Below are positions 57,748-64,000 of a stretch of DNA of 64,000 nt, one piece after another. Origin of the DNA: Mammaliicoccus sciuri. GTDB lineage: Bacteria > Bacillota > Bacilli > Staphylococcales > Staphylococcaceae. The stretch covers positions 2,728,001 to 2,792,000 of the forward strand of contig NZ_CP094824.1 of the NCBI RefSeq assembly GCF_025561425.1. Reading direction: 5' to 3'. The first letter of the stretch is position 1. Every line of letters starts with the position of its first letter. Both the position numbers and the translations under genes were made by a program. Under the pieces are notes generated by a model, which ran no database searches, was not told where the DNA came from, and saw only the letters and a program-made list of their open reading frames with translations.

Positions 57748-58023
57748 ATGAAATCAACTGGAATCGTGCGTAAAGTAGATGAACTAGGCCGTGTAGTAAT
57801 TCCTATCGAATTACGACGCATATTAGACATTGCTGAGAAAGATGCTTTAGAAATTTATACAGATGACGATAAAATTATCTTAAAGAAATACTCACCTAAC
57901 ATGACTTGTCAAGTTACTGGAGATGTTTCTGAAGACAATTTTGTTTTAGCTGATGGTAAAATTGTCTTAAGTAAAGAAGGCGCTCAGCAACTAATTAATG
58001 AGATTGAGAAAAAATCAAAATAA
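57748..58023 (+). CDS. AbrB-family transcriptional regulator
   Basis: The 91-residue protein has an N-terminal SpoVT/AbrB swapped-hairpin DNA-binding domain (STGIVRKVDELGRVVIPIEL at residues 3-22 and following to about 50) and a short C-terminal multimerisation region. It resembles Bacillus AbrB, a transition-state repressor; targets here are unknown. I chose ATG 57748, 7 bases after GGAGG; the upstream ATG at 57721 precedes that site. It stands alone and divergent from metG, as abrB does in Bacillus. Confidence 0.93.
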   Translation: MKSTGIVRKVDELGRVVIPIELRRILDIAEKDALEIYTDDDKIILKKYSPNMTCQVTGDVSEDNFVLADGKIVLSKEGAQQLINEIEKKSK

Positions 58024-58037
58024 TAAAAGCTGCATAT

Positions 58038-58087
58038 AAAAAAAGGAAATTTAAAGTACATCATTTACTTTAAATTTCCTTTTTTTG
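58038..58087 (+). terminator. Bidirectional terminator between the AbrB gene and rsmI
   Basis: AAAGGAAATTTAAAGTA, loop, TACTTTAAATTTCCTTT with A-run and T-run flanks. It serves both convergent genes. Confidence 0.94.
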
Positions 58088-58088
58088 T

Positions 58089-58931
58089 TTATTCGTCAAT
58101 ATGATACGCTTCGTATACATCTCTTTTTTTCATATTTCTATCTAATGCTACTTGTTTGATTGCATCTTTAGATCTCATCTGATGTTCATTGATATAAATT
58201 TCGACATGTTGAACGAGATCTAAGTCTTCCCACCAATGATCCACTTGTGTCGATTCATCGACACCTTCAATCAAGATGACAAATTCACCTTTTTGAGGTA
58301 TGACTTCTTCTGATAACATTTTTTCAATAACCTTTATTTGATTCGTTTCCACTTGTTCGAATTTCTTAGTAAGTTCTCTTCCGATTGCCACTTTTCTTTC
58401 TGGATCTATTTCAGCTATTGCTTGTACCGTTTGTTTAATTCTATAAGGTGACTCATAAATCATAGACGTTGATTCTCTACTCATCCATTTTTCCAATACA
58501 TCATGCTTCTCTTTCGCATGTCTAGGTAAAAATCCTAAAAATACAAATTTATATGATGGTAATCCACTTGTCATTAATGCCGTAATGGCCGCATTAGGTC
58601 CAGGAATCGTTTCAACACGATAACCATTATCCCTCACTTGATTCACTAGTTCATAACCAGGATCACTTATACAAGGACAGCCTGCATCAGAAACGAGCGC
58701 AATATCTTTGCCCTCTTCTAATAACCTCAATATTTGCTCAGATGACTTATCTTTATTATGTTCGTGGTAAGACTTAAGAGGCGTTTGTATTTCATAATGC
58801 TGACAAAGCTTTCCTGTAACACGTGTATCTTCACAAAAGATATAATCGACTTCTGTTAACATTCTAACCGCACGATAAGTGATATCTTCTAAATTTCCGA
58901 TTGGGGTTCCTACTAAATATAATATAGACAT
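58089..58931 (-). CDS. rsmI: 16S rRNA 2'-O-ribose C1402 methyltransferase
   Basis: SAM-dependent methylase of the decoding centre. The 280-residue protein starts LYLVGTPIGNLEDIT, with FCEDTRVTGKL and LVSDAGCPCISDPG, and a family C-terminal helix domain. It follows the GIY-YIG gene by one base. Confidence 0.96.
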   Translation of the reverse strand: MSILYLVGTPIGNLEDITYRAVRMLTEVDYIFCEDTRVTGKLCQHYEIQTPLKSYHEHNKDKSSEQILRLLEEGKDIALVSDAGCPCISDPGYELVNQVRDNGYRVETIPGPNAAITALMTSGLPSYKFVFLGFLPRHAKEKHDVLEKWMSRESTSMIYESPYRIKQTVQAIAEIDPERKVAIGRELTKKFEQVETNQIKVIEKMLSEEVIPQKGEFVILIEGVDESTQVDHWWEDLDLVQHVEIYINEHQMRSKDAIKQVALDRNMKKRDVYEAYHIDE

Positions 58932-58932
58932 A

Positions 58933-59181
58933 TTACCCCTCCTTAATAAGCGCTAATTTTTGTTTTCTACTTAACTGTTTTAAAGCATATTCTCGTTTTA
59001 AAGCTTCGGATTTATTATCGAATGTCTCATGATATACAAGTTTAACAGGACGTCTCACTTTAGTATATTTAGCACCCTTACCTTCATTATGGACTTTTAA
59101 CCTTCTGTCTAAATCTGTCGTATAACCAGTATATAATGTTTGATCCTTACACTCTAATATATATGTATAATGGTTAACCAT
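58933..59181 (-). CDS. GIY-YIG domain protein (YazA/UPF0213 family)
   Basis: An 82-residue single-domain protein with YTYILEC and [17 protein letters not shown], the GIY-YIG nuclease core, and a basic C-terminus. No partner domain is present; function is unknown though structure-specific endonuclease activity is possible. ATG 59181 overlaps the end of the methyltransferase gene by 8 bases; a TTG at 59190 is the alternative. Confidence 0.9.
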   Translation of the reverse strand: MVNHYTYILECKDQTLYTGYTTDLDRRLKVHNEGKGAKYTKVRRPVKLVYHETFDNKSEALKREYALKQLSRKQKLALIKEG

Positions 59182-59902
59182 AATATACAACCTTCATTTC
59201 TTTTGAATAATCTCCATTTTCATCATAAATATAAAATGGCTGCTCAACTTTCAATCCTGTTTGACCACCACTTCTACCTTCAACTAAAATCGTAACCGCT
59301 TCTTTTTTGTTAGGTGTGCTATATACCATTCTTAATCTTTTAGGCTCGATTTTATATTGTCGAAATGCGCTTAAGACATCCATCAGTCTTTCCGCTCTAT
59401 GGACCATTACAAGTTTACCACCTTGCTTTAATAAATGCTTACTTGCTTTTAAAACATAATCTAATGTGCAGTATATTTCATGTCTCGCAATTTTATGTGC
59501 TTCTTTTTGATGTTGTATTTGTTGATTTTCTTTAAAGTACGGTGGGTTTACCGTTACAACATCAAATGTTGAAGGATGATATGAGGTTGAAACATTCTTT
59601 AAATCCATTTGATTGATAGATATTTGGTCTTCTAATTGATTATGAGCTATCGTTCGTTTAGCCATATCCACTAAAGCCTCTTGAATTTCAACCGCTTCAA
59701 TACTAGCTTGAGATTTGTGTGCCAATAACAAAGGAATAATGCCATTACCAGAACATAAATCCATTACTTTATCTTTATTTCGTACCTTTGTAAAATCTCC
59801 TAATAACAATGCATCTGTTGAAAATGAAAACACATCATCATTTTGAATAATTTCAAATTCTTCTCTTAATAATTGGTCGAGTCTTTCTCCCGAATTCAGC
59901 AT
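59174..59902 (-). CDS. tRNA1(Val) (adenine-N6)-methyltransferase-like protein (YabB)
   Basis: A 242-residue class I SAM methyltransferase with [15 protein letters not shown] (motif I, about 42-56) and the N6-adenine motif VNPPYF near residue 119. E. coli TrmN6 (YfiC) is the nearest known enzyme; the substrate is inferred. It is followed by the GIY-YIG and rsmI genes in a coupled run. Confidence 0.9.
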   Translation of the reverse strand: MLNSGERLDQLLREEFEIIQNDDVFSFSTDALLLGDFTKVRNKDKVMDLCSGNGIIPLLLAHKSQASIEAVEIQEALVDMAKRTIAHNQLEDQISINQMDLKNVSTSYHPSTFDVVTVNPPYFKENQQIQHQKEAHKIARHEIYCTLDYVLKASKHLLKQGGKLVMVHRAERLMDVLSAFRQYKIEPKRLRMVYSTPNKKEAVTILVEGRSGGQTGLKVEQPFYIYDENGDYSKEMKVVYYG

Positions 59903-59917
59903 TTAAACACCTCACTT

Positions 59918-59951
59918 AAAAAAATCAGGCATATAACATGCCTGATTTTCT
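59918..59951 (-). terminator. Terminator of yabA
   Basis: AAAATCAGGCAT and ATGCCTGATTTT form a 12-bp stem, followed by TTTTA on the minus strand. It lies within 35 bases of the next gene. Confidence 0.93.
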
Positions 59952-59953
59952 TA

Positions 59954-60286
59954 TTATCTATTCAACACTTCTAAACAAAATAAACAATCTTGTCCTTGTC
60001 TGTGTTTACCAAACAATTCTCCTCGACAAATATGAAAACCTTCATGATATAACATTGCTAAGTTATCTTTACTTTGAAGTGGCTTTAATTTCTTGTTTGG
60101 CTTTTTCTGTTGATTGTCTTCACTTGTTTCCATTACACGCTTCAAACTTTCATTCTCCATTTGAAGGGCAACATTGTCTTCAACTAACTCAACTGCCTGG
60201 TTTTTCAACTTTTCCATATGTTCATTAATTTGCTTAAATTCATTCTCTAATGTCATAATCGTTTCAAACAACTCGTCCCTATTCAC
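59954..60286 (-). CDS. yabA: Replication initiation control protein YabA
   Basis: Negative regulator that bridges DnaA and the DnaN clamp. The 110-residue protein has an N-terminal coiled coil (about 1-55) that tetramerises and a C-terminal zinc site with [12 protein letters not shown] and CLFC. It follows ricT by 14 bases. Confidence 0.94.
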   Translation of the reverse strand: MNRDELFETIMTLENEFKQINEHMEKLKNQAVELVEDNVALQMENESLKRVMETSEDNQQKKPNKKLKPLQSKDNLAMLYHEGFHICRGELFGKHRQGQDCLFCLEVLNR

Positions 60287-60300
60287 AATATAATCCTCCC

Positions 60301-61107
60301 TTATGAATGGACTTCAAGTAATTCATCAAGTTTATAATCAAAGAGTTGTTCGAAACCTTTCACTTTAACTTGCATTGTTATATCTAAAATATTTAATCCG
60401 ACAACTTTGCCGTCACCCTCTGGCGTCACAACAGTTGTACCAATATCAGGTAATTCATTTCTAACTTCTTCATAATAGTCATTTTCGTATTTTAAACAAC
60501 ACATTAAACGACCACAAGCACCTGATATTTTAGTTGGATTTAATGATAAGTTTTGATCTTTAGCCATTTTGATTGAAACAGGTTCAAAATCACCTAAAAA
60601 TGTTGAACAACATAATGAGCGACCACATGGACCAATACCCCCAAGTAATTTCGCTTCGTCTCTCACACCAATTTGTCGTAACTCAATTCGTGTTTTTAAT
60701 TCATATGCTAAAGATTTTACTAAAGTTCGGAAATCTATTCTATCATCAGCTGTAAAATTAAAGATGACTTTACTTTTATCTAATGTATATTCACAATTAA
60801 CAAGTCGCATATCAAGCTCGTGAGTCGCTACCAACTCTTTACATAAAGCTAAAGCATGGTCTGCATCCTTTAAATTATCTTGATATTTTTGAATATCAGC
60901 TTCTGTTGCATGACGGATAACTTCTTTCAATGGTAAAACAACATCATCTTTACCTACATGGCGATTTGTTAATTTAACTTTACCAAGTTCAATACCACGT
61001 TTAGATTCAACGACAACTAAGTCATTTTCTTTGAAACGTTCCCCATTTGGTGAGAAATATTCTTTCTTCCCAGCTTTTTGGAATTGAACACCAATTATTT
61101 CATACAT
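60301..61107 (-). CDS. ricT: PSP1-domain protein RicT (YaaT)
   Basis: A 268-residue protein with the PSP1 domain and two cysteine clusters ([10 protein letters not shown] and [10 protein letters not shown], about 160-205). In Bacillus, YaaT works with YlbF and YmcA in RNase Y-dependent mRNA processing and in competence and sporulation; the same role is inferred. It follows holB by 4 bases. Confidence 0.94.
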   Translation of the reverse strand: MYEIIGVQFQKAGKKEYFSPNGERFKENDLVVVESKRGIELGKVKLTNRHVGKDDVVLPLKEVIRHATEADIQKYQDNLKDADHALALCKELVATHELDMRLVNCEYTLDKSKVIFNFTADDRIDFRTLVKSLAYELKTRIELRQIGVRDEAKLLGGIGPCGRSLCCSTFLGDFEPVSIKMAKDQNLSLNPTKISGACGRLMCCLKYENDYYEEVRNELPDIGTTVVTPEGDGKVVGLNILDITMQVKVKGFEQLFDYKLDELLEVHS

Positions 61108-61111
61108 TTAA

Positions 61112-62038
61112 TCACCTCTTCCCATTTATAACCATTTGTTCTAATACTAACGTTGCATTAACGTTTTGCGCTAATTTACGGTTTGCTTCCGTTATAACTT
61201 GTATATAATTTGAAATGTCATTTAAAGATAAATATTGACTGATTTCTCTAATTTCCACTTCTAAATCTGGATATGCCTTTATCGTATCTATTTGAATTTT
61301 GGCATGTAATAAATCTTGAAAATAAGCATTCAAGCTATTTAAAAATAATTGCTGCAACGGGCGTGTATTAGCAATTTTTATGCAATCGATCAAATAAATC
61401 ATTGCCATCTGTGTATCTTTGACCATCAATTCAGCAAGTTTCGTTACAGTTTTTCTAAGCTGTACAAACAATTGTTCTTCTGTAAGAGCAAGTGCTTCTT
61501 CTTTATCAGAAGTAACAAAACTCAATGTATGCGCAATTGCAGAAGAAATACCAGACAGTTTTAATTCTTCTATATAATTTTCTTTAGATGCAGGTTTAAA
61601 ATGAACGAGTTGGCATCTTGAATGTATAGTTGGCAATATTTGATCTTTCTTTGTTGTCAGTAACAGGGCAATTGTATTTGGAGGTGGTTCTTCCAAAAAT
61701 TTAAGTATACTATTTTCACCCTGTACTGTTAGTTTATCAAAAGCTTCAATAATGTAAACTTTATATTGGCTTTCGATAGGTTTTTGATTCATTTTTCTGA
61801 GTAATTCTTCTATTTGTTGTTTCTTTATCGTCGTTTCATCTGATTGAATATATACAAAATCAGGATGATTAAAATTTTGAACTTTAACCACACAACTTTG
61901 TTCTGATTCACATAATATTTGTTCAGCAAAATATAAAGCTGTAGATTTCATTTCAAACATATTATCTCCCTCAAATAAATAGGCATGAGATAATTGTTGT
62001 GCACTTAATAAATGATCAATCTCTTTGGTTAATTGCAT
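61112..62038 (-). CDS. holB: DNA polymerase III delta-prime subunit
   Basis: Clamp-loader subunit. The 308-residue protein shows SHAYLFEG, ILKFLEEPPPNTIALLLTT and HSRCQLVHFKP. The Walker A position reads EGDNMFEMKS rather than GPxGxGK, and the four-cysteine zinc module of most bacterial HolB proteins is absent. The staphylococcal proteins I recall share this. It lies after the pstA terminator. Confidence 0.94.
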   Translation of the reverse strand: MQLTKEIDHLLSAQQLSHAYLFEGDNMFEMKSTALYFAEQILCESEQSCVVKVQNFNHPDFVYIQSDETTIKKQQIEELLRKMNQKPIESQYKVYIIEAFDKLTVQGENSILKFLEEPPPNTIALLLTTKKDQILPTIHSRCQLVHFKPASKENYIEELKLSGISSAIAHTLSFVTSDKEEALALTEEQLFVQLRKTVTKLAELMVKDTQMAMIYLIDCIKIANTRPLQQLFLNSLNAYFQDLLHAKIQIDTIKAYPDLEVEIREISQYLSLNDISNYIQVITEANRKLAQNVNATLVLEQMVINGKR

Positions 62039-62055
62039 ATTTTACGCTCCTTGCA

Positions 62056-62085
62056 ATAAAAAAGCTGCTCAAACGGCAGCTCATC
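62056..62085 (-). terminator. Terminator between pstA and holB
   Basis: GAGCTGC, loop CGTTT, GAGCAGCTTTTTT on the minus strand. The stem is short but the T-run is good. Confidence 0.85.
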
Positions 62086-62090
62086 AGTTC

Positions 62091-62438
<348 letters not shown>

Positions 62439-62453
62439 TTATTATATCATATT

Positions 62454-64000
<1,547 letters not shown>

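Overview
The window is core chromosome of a low-GC Gram-positive bacterium in the family Staphylococcaceae. Gene content and order follow the well-known Bacillales block from the Orn/Lys/Arg decarboxylase and tmk through to gltX-cysE-cysS. Several proteins read as staphylococcal (TilS with a STGIDS loop, HolB, Hpt, FolP). The 16S rRNA variable regions resemble, from memory, the Staphylococcus sciuri group (Mammaliicoccus), but this was not tested by a search. Linked ispD and ispF between yacL and gltX, plus ispE, indicate the non-mevalonate (MEP) isoprenoid route, unlike S. aureus, which uses mevalonate.

Almost everything lies on the minus strand, so the biological reading direction is from 64000 to 1. 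Reading that way: an Orn/Lys/Arg decarboxylase (cut by the window edge), tmk, the c-di-AMP receptor pstA, holB, ricT (yaaT), yabA, a tRNA methyltransferase, a GIY-YIG protein and rsmI. A plus-strand AbrB-type regulator is divergent from metG. Then come tatD, rnmV, ksgA, veg, ispE, purR, ridA, spoVG, glmU, prs, rplY and pth. A tight mfd, flippase, mazG, S4-protein cluster follows, then divIC, an S1 protein, tilS, hpt, ftsH, hslO, cysK, folP-folB-folK and lysS.

The middle 11.4 kb is stable RNA: a lone 5S gene, eight tRNA genes (Val, Thr, Lys, Gly, Leu, Arg, Pro, Ala), then two near-identical 16S-23S-5S operons in tandem with a 5298-base period. The first is apparently transcribed from a tandem promoter region upstream of the lone 5S gene. 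The second has its own TTGACA-17-TATAAT promoter. A FUSC-type membrane protein gene sits just after the last rRNA terminator.

The left third holds pdxR divergent from pdxS-pdxT, nupC on the plus strand, the ctsR-mcsA-mcsB-clpC proteostasis operon with a CtsR operator over its promoter, radA, yacL-ispD-ispF-gltX, and a cysteine-type T-box leader controlling cysE-cysS. Functional themes are translation (four tRNA synthetases, rRNA, tRNA), cysteine supply, folate, PLP and isoprenoid synthesis, protein quality control and cell-wall precursor supply. I found no mobile element, prophage, CRISPR array, toxin-antitoxin pair or defence island. The most unusual content is the rRNA tandem with sequence differences between copies, the lone 5S gene, and the regulatory signals. 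I do not see a previously undescribed multi-gene system.
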